From contig UQZA01000001.1 of assembly GCA_900545515.1 (NCBI GenBank), positions 124,001 to 188,000 on the forward strand: 64,000 nt of DNA, given 5' to 3'. Under the pieces are notes generated by a model that was not told the DNA's origin, ran no database searches, and was given only the letters and a program-made list of their open reading frames with translations. The position numbers and the translations under genes are program-made. Each line of letters begins with the position of its first letter. Within the stretch, counting starts at the first letter, position 1. The stretch comes from an uncultured Eubacteriales bacterium (GTDB lineage Bacteria; Bacillota; Clostridia; Oscillospirales; Oscillospiraceae). Shown here in pieces: positions 52,029-60,507 of this stretch.

Positions 52029-52063
52029 GCATACCCGCCCCAATCTAAAGGAGGGACGCTACC

Positions 52064-53857
52064 ATGTCCGAAGAAAACCTGTATACCTTTGAAAACCCCG
52101 AATACCGCAAGACCTACTGGCACACCTGCTCCCACGTCATGGCCCAGGCTGTGAAGCGCCTGTGGCCGGAGGTCCAGCTAGCCATTGGCCCCTCCATTGC
52201 CGAGGGCTGGTACTACGACTTCGACAGCCCCTTCTCCTTCACCCAGGAGCATCTGGATCAGATTGAGGCGGAGATGAAGAAAATTTGTAAGGAGCGGCTG
52301 CACCTGGAGCGCAGCGAGAAGCCCCGCCCAGAGGCCATTGCTTACATGGAGGAGAAAAACGAGCCCTACAAGGTAGAGCTTATTCAAGACCTGCCCCAGG
52401 ACGCCGTCATCTCCTTCTACACCCAGGGCGAGTTCACCGACCTGTGCGCCGGCCCCCATCTGGACTCCACCGGCAGGATCAAGGGCAACGCCTTCAAGCT
52501 GACCCAGTGCTGCGGCGCCTACTGGCGGGGCGACTCCAACCGGAAAATGCTCCAGCGGATCTACGGCATCGCCTTCCCCAAAAAGGAGGAGCTGGACGAG
52601 TACCTGCGCCGGCAGGAGGAGGCCCGGAAGCGGGACCACAACAAGCTGGGCCGGGAGCTGGAGTTCTTCACCACCGTAGACGTCATCGGCCAGGGCCTGC
52701 CCATTTTGCTGCCCAAGGGCGCCAAGGTAATCCAGACCCTGCAGCGCTGGGTGGAGGACGAGGAAGAGAAGCGGGGATACCTGCTCACCAAAACCCCCTA
52801 TATGGCCAAGCGGGAGCTGTACAAGATTTCCGGCCACTGGGACCACTACCTGGACGGCATGTTCGTCCTGGGAGACCCCGACGATGAAACCAAGGATTGC
52901 TTCGCCCTGCGGCCCATGACCTGCCCCTTCCAGTACCAGGTGTTCCTGAACCGGGCCCGCTCCTACCGGGACCTGCCCATGCGATTGGGAGAGACCTCTA
53001 CCCTGTTCCGCAACGAGGACTCCGGTGAGATGCACGGCCTCATTCGGGTCCGCCAGTTCACCATCTCCGAGGGCCACCTGATCCTGCGGCCGGAGCAGCT
53101 GGAGGAGGAATTCAAGGGCTGCCTGGAGCTGGCCAAGTACTGCCTGGAAACCGTGGGCATGCTGGAGGACTGCACCTTCCGCTTCTCCCAGTGGGACCCC
53201 AACAACAAGGAGAAATATATCGGCACGCCGGAGCAGTGGGACGAGGCCCAGAGCATCATGGGCAAAATTCTGGACGATCTCCAGGTAAAATACACCATCG
53301 GCATCGACGAGGCCGCCTTCTACGGCCCCAAGCTGGACATCCAGTACCGGAACGTCTTCGGGAAAGAAGACACCATCGTCACCATTCAGGTGGACCAGCT
53401 CCTGGCCGAGCAGTTCGGCATGGAATACGTGGACGCCGACGGCAAGAAGAAGCGGCCCTATATCATCCACCGCACCTCCCTGGGCTGCTACGAGCGGACC
53501 CTGGCCTACCTCATTGAGAAGACCGCCGGCGCCCTCCCCCTGTGGATGATGCCCACCCAGGTGCGGATCCTGCCCATCACAGACCGGGCCCACGACTATG
53601 CTGAGGGGCTTGTGCGCCAGCTGAAGGCTGCCGGAATCCGGACCGAGGGCGACTTCCGTTCCGAAAAGCTGGGCTATAAAATCCGGGAGGCTCAGAAGGA
53701 GAAGATTCCCTATATGCTGGTGGTGGGCGACAAGGAGGCAGAAAACGGCACCGTGGCCGTCCGCACCCGCTCCGGCGGTGACGAGGGCGTCATGGACCTG
53801 CAGGCCTTCCTGGCCCAATGCCGCCAGGAGATCGACAGCAAATCCAAGCGCGTATAA
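52064..53857 (+). CDS. thrS: Threonyl-tRNA synthetase
   Basis: A 597-residue class II synthetase that charges tRNA-Thr. The editing domain carries HTCSH near residue 21 and a later GPHLD. The catalytic core has motif 2 (GLIRVRQFTISEGHL), motif 3 (GCYERTLAYLIE), and the C-terminal anticodon-binding domain. The usual N-terminal TGS domain (~60 residues) is missing: the protein begins almost at the editing domain. Start is ATG 52064 with AAAGGAGGG. Regulated by the T-box leader just upstream. Confidence 0.97.
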   Translation: MSEENLYTFENPEYRKTYWHTCSHVMAQAVKRLWPEVQLAIGPSIAEGWYYDFDSPFSFTQEHLDQIEAEMKKICKERLHLERSEKPRPEAIAYMEEKNEPYKVELIQDLPQDAVISFYTQGEFTDLCAGPHLDSTGRIKGNAFKLTQCCGAYWRGDSNRKMLQRIYGIAFPKKEELDEYLRRQEEARKRDHNKLGRELEFFTTVDVIGQGLPILLPKGAKVIQTLQRWVEDEEEKRGYLLTKTPYMAKRELYKISGHWDHYLDGMFVLGDPDDETKDCFALRPMTCPFQYQVFLNRARSYRDLPMRLGETSTLFRNEDSGEMHGLIRVRQFTISEGHLILRPEQLEEEFKGCLELAKYCLETVGMLEDCTFRFSQWDPNNKEKYIGTPEQWDEAQSIMGKILDDLQVKYTIGIDEAAFYGPKLDIQYRNVFGKEDTIVTIQVDQLLAEQFGMEYVDADGKKKRPYIIHRTSLGCYERTLAYLIEKTAGALPLWMMPTQVRILPITDRAHDYAEGLVRQLKAAGIRTEGDFRSEKLGYKIREAQKEKIPYMLVVGDKEAENGTVAVRTRSGGDEGVMDLQAFLAQCRQEIDSKSKRV

Positions 53858-53892
53858 GCTCCATCATTTTGACAAACTTAGGAGGCACCACC

Positions 53893-54429
53893 ATGGAACA
53901 GTACCTGTTCGTCATCGACTATCAAAACGACTTCGTAGACGGGGCCCTGGGCTTCCCTGGGGCGGAGCAGCTGGATGAGGGGATTGCGGAGAAAATCCGG
54001 AGCTATGCCCCCGGCCATGTCATCTTCACCCGGGACACCCACCAGGAGATCTATCTGGAGACCCGGGAAGGGAAGCTCCTGCCGGTGAAGCACTGTGTGC
54101 AGGGAAGCCACGGCTGGGCTCTGTACGGGAAAACCGCCCAGGCCTTGGCCGATTGCGGCGCCAAAGGCATCGACAAACCAGCTTTTGGCATTGACTGCGG
54201 AGACCCGACAGTCCTGGCCGTTCTGCCGGAGCGGGCCGACCGGATTGAACTGGTGGGTCTGGTGTCTAACATCTGTGTGGTGAGCAATGCCGTGGTGCTC
54301 CAAAGCCGGTATCCCGAGGCCCGGATTGTGGTGGATGCAGCCCTCACCGCCAGTTTCGACCCCAAGCTCCACGGAGAAGTCCTGGACGTGCTGGAGGGCC
54401 TCCAGGTGGAGGTGCTGAACCGGGCATGA
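53893..54429 (+). CDS. Nicotinamidase/isochorismatase-family hydrolase
   Basis: A 178-residue cysteine amidase. Asp9 (VIDYQNDFVDG), the Lys in LLPVKHC and Cys in GLVSNICVVSNA make the triad. The Asp/His metal site (RDTHQEIY) resembles nicotinamidase PncA, so hydrolysis of nicotinamide to nicotinate for NAD salvage is the best guess, unproven. Start at 53893 follows AGGAGG. It overlaps the next gene by four bases (ATGA) and follows thrS by 35 bases. Confidence 0.88.
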   Translation: MEQYLFVIDYQNDFVDGALGFPGAEQLDEGIAEKIRSYAPGHVIFTRDTHQEIYLETREGKLLPVKHCVQGSHGWALYGKTAQALADCGAKGIDKPAFGIDCGDPTVLAVLPERADRIELVGLVSNICVVSNAVVLQSRYPEARIVVDAALTASFDPKLHGEVLDVLEGLQVEVLNRA

Positions 54430-55010
54430 AACGGCTTTTATATGTAGACTGCTGCATCCGGGGGCAGACCTCCCGAACCAGGCGCCTGGCCGAAGCATTC
54501 CTGGACGCCCTGCCCCAGGGCTGGGCGGTGGAGCCTCTAGAGCTGGCCGCAGAGGGGTTACAGTACTTCTCCGGTCCCTTTTTCCAACAGCGGCAGGACC
54601 TGCTGGCCGCTGGAAACCGGACTCATCCGCGATTCCGCTACGCCTGGCAATTTGCCCAGGCCGACGCCATTGTTCTGGCCGCGCCCCTGTGGGACCTGAG
54701 CTTTCCGGCGCTTCTGAAGGTTTATATCGAAAATGTCAGTGTAGAGAACATCACCTTTGGCTGCGGAGAGGCCGGCTGCTACGGCATCTGCCAAGCCCGG
54801 CGCATGGTCTTCCTCACCACCCGGGGCAGCGCTTACGAAGGGTCCCATCTGGAAATGGGCAGCCGCTACCTGCAAGCCATGGCAGAATTTTTCGGCATCG
54901 ACCGGTACGATTGTGTGGCGGCAGACGGCCTGGACGCCATGGGAGCCAATCCGGAATCCATTCTCCGCGCCGCCTGCGCCCAGGCTGCGGAGCTGGCCAA
55001 AACTTTTTAA
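54426..55010 (+). CDS. Flavodoxin-fold FMN reductase (azoreductase/AcpD-like)
   Basis: A 194-residue protein with a flavodoxin-like fold: an N-terminal phosphate-binding strand (LYVDCCIRGQTSRTRRLA), PLWDLSFPALLKVYIEN, and TTRGSAYEGSHLEMG. The family uses FMN and NAD(P)H to reduce quinones or azo compounds. Translation is coupled to the nicotinamidase-like gene before it. Physiological substrate unknown. Confidence 0.85.
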   Translation: MKRLLYVDCCIRGQTSRTRRLAEAFLDALPQGWAVEPLELAAEGLQYFSGPFFQQRQDLLAAGNRTHPRFRYAWQFAQADAIVLAAPLWDLSFPALLKVYIENVSVENITFGCGEAGCYGICQARRMVFLTTRGSAYEGSHLEMGSRYLQAMAEFFGIDRYDCVAADGLDAMGANPESILRAACAQAAELAKTF

Positions 55011-55020
55011 GATTTCCTCA

Positions 55021-55054
55021 TCAAAACGGAACGGCTGAAGCCGTTCCGTTTTGA
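55021..55054. terminator. Bidirectional terminator
   Basis: A perfect 14-bp stem (TCAAAACGGAACGG and complement) with a 6-base loop. The arms end in A/T runs on both strands. It separates the converging reductase and MocR-type genes. Confidence 0.85.
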
Positions 55055-55090
55055 CATCTGGCCTCAGGGACAGCGGAAGTGTCCATACAC

Positions 55091-56491
55091 TTACGGAGAT
55101 TCCATCCAGTCTTTCAGCGCCGCCTCCAGACGGGTCAGGAGCTCCGGGGCAGCGTTTCCGTCGAAGCCGGTGTAGTTGACCACTAGGCAGTGGGAATCGG
55201 CGGGGTTCTCCCGCTGGTTGTAGTCTGACAGGCAGAAAATTCGGATCCCCGCCTGGGCGCACAGCGCCTTCAGATCCCGGTCTGGGCGGTGAGTCCGGAC
55301 CCGGAGGAGGAAATGAAGGCCCGCGTCCTGCTCCAGGATCTCCACCTGACGGGAGAAGCTGGCATGGGACAAGGCGGCAATGAGCCGGTCCCGCTGACCC
55401 CGGTAATACTTTTTCATCCGGTTGATGTGCTTCTCAAAGTAGCCCCGACTGAGGAAGCGGGCCAGGGTGTACTGTTCAAAGCTGGGCACCGTACAGGCGT
55501 AAAACCCCAGTCGGCGCCGGAATTCTTCCATCAGCTCCGGCGGTAGAACTAGGTAGCTGATCCGAATGGCCGGGGCGATGGACTTGGTGAAGGAATTAAG
55601 GTAAATCACCTTCCCTGCCCGGTCGATGGACTGGAGCGTAGGAATGGGGCGGCCAGCCAGCCGGAACTCGCTGTCGTAGTCGTCCTCAATGAGGTACCGT
55701 CCCTCCCCTCCCTCCGCCCACTCCAGCAGGGCCTGGCGGCGGCCAATGGGGGTGACAATCCCGGTGGGAAAGTGATGGGAGGGAGACAGGTGCAGCACCT
55801 GGGCCTCCCCCAGCCGGTCGATCCGGATTCCATCCCCATCCAACGGCACCGGCAGGCAGGGCACCCCGGCAGCCTCGTAGACCTGCCGGATCTTCCCATA
55901 GCCAGGATCCTCCACCCCGTAACACTTGTCCCGGCCCAAAAGCTGAATCAGCAGATTATACAGAAAGTCCGTGCCCGCTCCCACCAGAATCTGATCCGGA
56001 GAGACGGTCATGGAGCGGAATCCATACAGATAATCCGCAATGGCCTGGCGGAGCACATAGGCGCCTCCAGGCGGCACCGGCCCCAGAAGCTCCGCTCCGT
56101 AGTCCAGAAGCACCTCCCGCTGAAGCTTGGCCCAGACGGAAAAGGGAAAGGCCTCCGCCGGCAGGTTGTTGGCCGTAAAATCCGCCTCCCAGACAGGCCT
56201 TGGGGCCTCCGGCAGCTCCAGAGCCCGCCGGTAGGCCGGAGCCTGCCCCTGCTCCACCGCTTCCACAAAGTAACCCACCTTCTCCTGGGAGCGGATGTAT
56301 CCCTCCGCCACCAGCTGGGCGTAGGCCGTTTCCACCGTGACCTTGCTGATTTTCAGATGGTCCGCCAGCGCCCGTTTGGAGGGCAACTTCTCCCCCGGCA
56401 TCAGTCTGCCCTCCAGAATATCCCCCCGGATGCCCCGATACAGCGCCTCATACAGGGGCCCTGCCTCCCGGTCTAAGGTATATGTTAGCAT
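55091..56491 (-). CDS. MocR/PdxR-type GntR regulator with aminotransferase domain
   Basis: A 466-residue fusion. A GntR winged helix (about 1-75: GEKLPSKRALADHLKISKVTV) is joined to a fold-type I PLP domain with the Lys in YLNSFTKSIAPAIRI and the VEDPGYGKI segment. Members sense PLP or GABA and often activate pyridoxal-5'-phosphate synthesis or transporter genes. No pdx genes are adjacent, so its target is unknown. The start at 56491 is as found; the gene is isolated. Confidence 0.92.
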   Translation of the reverse strand: MLTYTLDREAGPLYEALYRGIRGDILEGRLMPGEKLPSKRALADHLKISKVTVETAYAQLVAEGYIRSQEKVGYFVEAVEQGQAPAYRRALELPEAPRPVWEADFTANNLPAEAFPFSVWAKLQREVLLDYGAELLGPVPPGGAYVLRQAIADYLYGFRSMTVSPDQILVGAGTDFLYNLLIQLLGRDKCYGVEDPGYGKIRQVYEAAGVPCLPVPLDGDGIRIDRLGEAQVLHLSPSHHFPTGIVTPIGRRQALLEWAEGGEGRYLIEDDYDSEFRLAGRPIPTLQSIDRAGKVIYLNSFTKSIAPAIRISYLVLPPELMEEFRRRLGFYACTVPSFEQYTLARFLSRGYFEKHINRMKKYYRGQRDRLIAALSHASFSRQVEILEQDAGLHFLLRVRTHRPDRDLKALCAQAGIRIFCLSDYNQRENPADSHCLVVNYTGFDGNAAPELLTRLEAALKDWMESP

Positions 56492-56617
56492 GCCGCTTCC
56501 TCCTGACCTGGCTAAAATTAAAAAAATAGATCAAATCCATCAGGCCAGTCCAATCATACATCCACTTTATACAAAAGGCAAGCACCATTTCACTCCCCCA
56601 CCGGTGTAGCCGCGCCC

Positions 56618-56675
56618 CTGCCTGCCCCCGGGGGGAAGCTGGCACGGCGGTAGCCGTGACGGATGAGGAGCGGGG
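56618..56675. repeat. Short GC-rich intergenic hairpin repeat
   Basis: Contains the hairpin CACGGC-GGTA-GCCGTG (56643-56658) within a CCCCCGGGGGG-AAGCTGGCA context. The arrangement resembles small dispersed repeats found in related gut clostridia; I recall the style but cannot check copies. Confidence 0.4.
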
Positions 56676-56698
56676 AAAACCGGGCGAAATGTGTTTTA

Positions 56699-56732
56699 GG
56701 GGGCGTCTCAACATAAGCCTTGAGACGCCCCC
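56699..56732 (-). terminator. Stem-loop after the flavo-diiron gene
   Basis: A 12-bp perfect stem (GGGGGCGTCTCA and complement) with a 10-base loop, seven bases past the stop. The downstream T-run is weak (TAAAAC). Confidence 0.65.
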
Positions 56733-56739
56733 CAATTTC

Positions 56740-58575
56740 TTATCCAATTCGCTCAAAATCCTCGGGACCATGCTTGCACAGGGGGCAGACATAATCCGGG
56801 GGCAGCTCCTCGCCCTCGTACACGTAGCCGCAGACTTTGCAGACCCAACCCTTCTTCTGGGTCAGCTGGGGCTGAGGCTTCGGCTTGATGTGCTCGAAGT
56901 AGTAAGCATAGGTCACGGAAGGCGCCTGGGACAGAATCTTCGCCTCAGTGACGTCGGCCACAAACAGAGTATGGGTTCCCCAATCCTGGGTGGAAACCAC
57001 CTTACCGGCAATGACCGCATTGGCAAACTTCGTCAGGTGCAGCGTACCATTTTCGCTCCGCCCGGCAAAGGCCCAACCGCCGAACTTGTCGGTATCCCGT
57101 CCGCTCTGGAAGCCGAAATGCTGGAAGATTTCAAAGGGCACATCCTGGGACAGCACGGAAATGCTGAACAGACCCGTATTCACAATCATGTCATGGGTCA
57201 GATTGGCCTTGTTCACGGCAAAAGCCACCCGCTTGGGGGTATCCGTCAGCTGAATGACCGTGTTGACGATGCAGCCATTGTCCTTCTCCCCCTCCCGGGC
57301 GGCCAGGACAAACAGGCCGTAAGACAGCTTGAACATGGCATTGGGGTCCACAGCATTCCCCGCCTCCGCTGCAGGCGCAGCCTTGGGCATGGTATCGGCA
57401 ATGGCCTGAACCAGGATCTCCAGCTGCTCCGTCTCCTTCAGGGAGGAGCGAATGGTGACGCTCTGGTCCAGCATGGTCATGTTCTTCAGGGGGGACAAAA
57501 TCTGCCGCATGAGCTTGCCACTGGTAGGCGCCCAGGAGCCATTCTCCACAAAAGCCACCGTCCGGTTCTGCAGGTTGTGAGCGGCAATGTCGTGGAGCAG
57601 ATTTTCCATGTTGACAAAAATACCGGCGTTATAGGTAGTGGCAGCAAAGACCAGGTGGCTGTACCGGAAGGCGGCGGCCACCACATAAGAAGCGGGCGTC
57701 ATGGACACATCGAACATGCAGGTCTTAATTCCCAGCTCCCGCAGGCGGCAGGAAAGGATCTCCGCAGCGTTGGCGGTGTTGCCATAGACGGAGGCATAGG
57801 CAATGACCACACCGGTCTCCTCCGGGGTGTAGGTAGCCCAACGCAGGTACTTTTCGATGAACTCCCCGATGTCCTTCCGCCAGACGAAGCCGTGGAGGGG
57901 GCAGACCATTTTGATCTCCAAGCCGGCAGCCTTGGTCAGAAGGGCTGTCACCTGGGTGCCATACTTACCCACAATGTTGCAGTAATACCGCCGGGCCTCG
58001 TCCAAATAGTCCCGGAAGAAATCCACCTCATCGGCAAACAGCGCCCCGTCTATGGCGCCAAAGGTACCAAAGGCGTCGGCGGAGAAGAGAATCTTCTCTG
58101 TGAGATCATAGGTCACCATCACCTCAGGCCAGTGGACCATAGGAGCCATGACAAAGGTATAGCTGTGGTGGCCGGTCTCAAACACGTCCCCTTCCTTCAC
58201 AATCTGCACCGTGGCAGACACGTCAAAGGTGAAGTACTGGGCCATCATATTGGCGGTCTTCTGGTTGCAGAGAATCCGGACTCCGGGATAGCGGCGGACC
58301 ACCTCCTGAATGGTGGCGGCGTGGTCCGGCTCCATATGCTGCACCACCAGGGCGTCCAGCTTCCTCCCGGCCAGGACATGGTCGATATTCTCAAAGAATA
58401 CCCGGTCCACGCTGTGGTCCACAGTGTCAAACAAAACCGTCTTCTCATCCATCAGAAGGTAAGAATTGTAAGACACCCCCTTGGGTACATCATATACCCC
58501 TTCAAACAGAGCCAGGCGGCGGTCATTCCCGCCCACCCAAGTCAGATCCTCCGTGACCTTTCTTACACAGTACAT
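56740..58575 (-). CDS. Flavo-diiron protein fused to flavin reductase and rubredoxin
   Basis: A 611-residue three-part enzyme. Residues 1-250 are a metallo-beta-lactamase-like diiron domain with ligands in His80-x-Glu82-x-Asp84-His85, SADAFG and PLHGFVW. Residues about 255-400 are flavodoxin-like (YASVYGNTANAAEIL). Residues about 410-560 are a flavin reductase-like FMN domain (FKLSYGLFVLAA, IVNTVIQLTDTP). A rubredoxin ends the protein (CKVCGYVYEG, CPLC). FDPs reduce O2 (or NO) to water, protecting anaerobes; here the electron carriers are built in, so NAD(P)H could feed the site through one chain. ATG 58575 follows AAAGGGG. Confidence 0.94.
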   Translation of the reverse strand: MYCVRKVTEDLTWVGGNDRRLALFEGVYDVPKGVSYNSYLLMDEKTVLFDTVDHSVDRVFFENIDHVLAGRKLDALVVQHMEPDHAATIQEVVRRYPGVRILCNQKTANMMAQYFTFDVSATVQIVKEGDVFETGHHSYTFVMAPMVHWPEVMVTYDLTEKILFSADAFGTFGAIDGALFADEVDFFRDYLDEARRYYCNIVGKYGTQVTALLTKAAGLEIKMVCPLHGFVWRKDIGEFIEKYLRWATYTPEETGVVIAYASVYGNTANAAEILSCRLRELGIKTCMFDVSMTPASYVVAAAFRYSHLVFAATTYNAGIFVNMENLLHDIAAHNLQNRTVAFVENGSWAPTSGKLMRQILSPLKNMTMLDQSVTIRSSLKETEQLEILVQAIADTMPKAAPAAEAGNAVDPNAMFKLSYGLFVLAAREGEKDNGCIVNTVIQLTDTPKRVAFAVNKANLTHDMIVNTGLFSISVLSQDVPFEIFQHFGFQSGRDTDKFGGWAFAGRSENGTLHLTKFANAVIAGKVVSTQDWGTHTLFVADVTEAKILSQAPSVTYAYYFEHIKPKPQPQLTQKKGWVCKVCGYVYEGEELPPDYVCPLCKHGPEDFERIG

Positions 58576-58694
58576 TGCAAATCCCCTTTCGCGGCTTGTA
58601 TTTCTGAATCTGGCTACATTATACAGGAGGCCGCAGGAAAAATCAACAGCAATAATAAGAATTATTATCAAATTTGAAGCAAGGTTATGTTGGC

Positions 58695-58837
58695 GCAGCC
58701 TCCTGGACGCACCAGCGATGCCCCGTGATTCGTAGCCCTTAGGCAAATCCGGTCCTTCCCCACTGGCTGGTGGTACAAAGTCACCTGGGCCCATGGCAGC
58801 CGCCCAGCCCCCTGCGCCGGTGCGTCCAGGAGGCTGC
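58695..58837. repeat. 143-bp inverted-repeat (MITE-like) element
   Basis: A 23-bp arm (58695-58717, GCAGCCTCCTGGACGCACCA...) pairs with 58815-58837 with a single G-T mismatch around a 97-base centre. It carries no gene and sits in the leader of the flavo-diiron gene. The centre resembles the tract at 40788-40884. No target-site duplication is clear. Confidence 0.7.
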
Positions 58838-58847
58838 AACCTGCCGC

Positions 58848-58879
58848 AAAAAAAGCCCCTGCCGGTGTCCCGGCAGGGG
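58848..58879 (-). terminator. Orphan minus-strand terminator
   Basis: A perfect 10-bp stem (CCCCTGCCGG and complement) with a 4-base loop, followed on the minus strand by CTTTTTTT. No minus-strand gene lies upstream. It would end a small RNA, or act as an attenuator in the flavo-diiron leader. Confidence 0.7.
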
Positions 58880-59022
58880 AAACGTGGGATTTGGCGCTGC
58901 ACGCTGCGCCGGGTATGAAGTGTGCTCGCATTGGATAAGCTGCTCCTTGATTCTACCACTCCCACAAGAAAAAATCCTGCGAACCCTGTCGTCCAGGTAT
59001 CTTTTTCCCGCAGAATTTCCAG

Positions 59023-59050
59023 TTTCATTTTTCCCGGAACGTGATACAAT
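59023..59050 (+). promoter_or_regulatory. Promoter of the 78-residue protein
   Basis: TTTCAT, 16 bases, TGATACAAT (extended -10), 87 bases before the start codon. The rest of 58880-59022 shows no gene. Confidence 0.55.
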
Positions 59051-59136
59051 GGAGGAAAATCACTTGACCTGCCAAGGGGCCGCCCTTCACACCGGAAGGC
59101 TTCCGGCCAGTCAGTCGAAAACCAGGAGGAACTGCC

Positions 59137-59373
59137 ATGCCAATATATGAAATGGTGCGGGAAATTCAAAACAGCTGTCCCAACAATCAAATGCGGGATG
59201 TCTCCTTCCAGGAGGTGGTCACCGGCAATCCGGAGGATTACGTTCGCAGCATCCTGCGGGGCCAGTCCATCCGCGTCCATTCCGAAACCCACCGTGACGG
59301 ATCTGTGGAAGTTTGGGCCGATTGTGACGGCCTGCGCCAGCGTTTTTTCTTTACACCTGAAGAATCCCTGTGA
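59137..59373 (+). CDS. Small hypothetical protein (78 aa)
   Basis: MPIYEMVREIQNSCPNNQM begins a 78-residue cytoplasmic protein with no signal or membrane segment. It reads as a compact alpha/beta fold ending in a beta-hairpin (RDGSVEVWADCDGLRQRFFF). CCAGGAGGA precedes the ATG. It lies upstream of metF and may be unrelated, since metF has its own promoter. No function recognised. Confidence 0.7.
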   Translation: MPIYEMVREIQNSCPNNQMRDVSFQEVVTGNPEDYVRSILRGQSIRVHSETHRDGSVEVWADCDGLRQRFFFTPEESL

Positions 59374-59401
59374 AAACCGGGGTGAGAATTGAAAATTTAG
59401 G

Positions 59402-59430
59402 TTGAAATTGCGGGTTATGTGTGTTACGAT
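59402..59430 (+). promoter_or_regulatory. SigA-type promoter of metF and the acs genes
   Basis: TTGAAA, 17 bases, TACGAT, about 80 bases before metF. It may drive metF-cooC-acsD-acsC, where no terminator is visible. Confidence 0.75.
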
Positions 59431-59511
59431 AAGTTTGTATCGGTATGGGCGCAGTGCGCCCAGAATGGCCTAAGTTTGTAACTTGACTCACATTAGGAGG
59501 TAAATCACATC

Positions 59512-60441
59512 ATGAGCGTTTCTGACATTTTGGAAACCCGCAACGCGTTCTCTTTTGAGGTCTTCCCCCCCAAGACAGACGTAGGCATGGAAAAGCTGTG
59601 TGGTGAGGGCGGCGTGCTGGATCAGCTGTACACCCTGAATCCCGACTACATTTCCTGCACCTATGGCGCTGGCGGTACCAACGTGGGCAAAAACCTGGAA
59701 GTCCTGAAGAAGATCCAGTCCGATGGCAAGTGCATCCCTGTGACCCACTTCACCTGCATCGGCAACACCAAGGAAGGCATCAAAGAGCAACTGCAGACCT
59801 ACCTGGACAACGGCATTGACCACATGCTAGCCCTTCGCGGCGACCTGCCCTTTGGCTGGACCGGCACCGGCGGCGACCTGCACTATGCCACCGAGCTGGT
59901 GAAGTTCGTCCGGCAGGAGTTTGGCGACAAGTTCACCATCGCCGTGGCCGGCTCTCCCGAGGGACATATCGCCTGCCGCAGCCTGGAGGCTGACATCGCC
60001 TTCCTGAAGCAGAAGCAGGACAACGGCGCCGACTACATCATGACGCAGCTGTGCTGGGATATGGATCAATTCCGTTACTGGCTGGACGCCATCCGCGCCG
60101 CCGGCATTTGGATGCCCGTGGACGTGGGCATCATGCCCATCTTGGATCAGGCTGCCACCATCAACATGGCCCTATCCCGCAACGGCTGTGTCATGCCCCG
60201 GGAGCTGTGCGAGATCATCTCCAAGAACTGGATCTTCCCCAACCCCTTCGACAAAGAGCCCTTCGACGCCAACGTGGCAGAAAAGAAGGCCAGCTTCAAG
60301 GAAGCCGGCATCGAGTACACCATCCGGCAGATCGACGAGTATCGCGCCTGCGGCATCAACGGCATCCACCTGTACGCCCTCAACAAGTTTGACGACGTGG
60401 CCCGGATCGCCCGGGAGGCAGGCCTGCTGGACCTCATCTAA
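59512..60441 (+). CDS. metF: Methylenetetrahydrofolate reductase
   Basis: A 309-residue TIM-barrel flavoprotein reducing methylene-THF to methyl-THF. Motifs: SFEVFPPKTD, SCTYGAGG, HMLALRGDLP, and MTQLCWD. In the Wood-Ljungdahl pathway this forms the methyl group passed to the corrinoid protein; it also serves methionine synthesis. Here it lies before cooC, acsD and acsC, so the acetogenic role is likely. The companion MetV is not adjacent. Start follows AGGAGG. Confidence 0.96.
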   Translation: MSVSDILETRNAFSFEVFPPKTDVGMEKLCGEGGVLDQLYTLNPDYISCTYGAGGTNVGKNLEVLKKIQSDGKCIPVTHFTCIGNTKEGIKEQLQTYLDNGIDHMLALRGDLPFGWTGTGGDLHYATELVKFVRQEFGDKFTIAVAGSPEGHIACRSLEADIAFLKQKQDNGADYIMTQLCWDMDQFRYWLDAIRAAGIWMPVDVGIMPILDQAATINMALSRNGCVMPRELCEIISKNWIFPNPFDKEPFDANVAEKKASFKEAGIEYTIRQIDEYRACGINGIHLYALNKFDDVARIAREAGLLDLI

Positions 60442-60507
60442 GCGAACATCCCCTCCTACTGCCCTCTGGCAGCAGGAGAGACCCACATTTCAAAGGAGCA
60501 TATTTCT

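Noticed and set aside
52178..53818. A 546-codon minus-strand frame opposite thrS
   Set aside because: Low-complexity antisense product; thrS is certain.
56656..58677. A long plus-strand open frame opposite the flavo-diiron gene
   Set aside because: Antisense shadow; the minus-strand frame has complete domain motifs and a ribosome site.
58576..59292. N-terminal extension of the flavo-diiron protein by about 240 residues
   Set aside because: It would translate the MITE-like element and the orphan terminator; the ATG at 58575 has a ribosome site and the family starts there.
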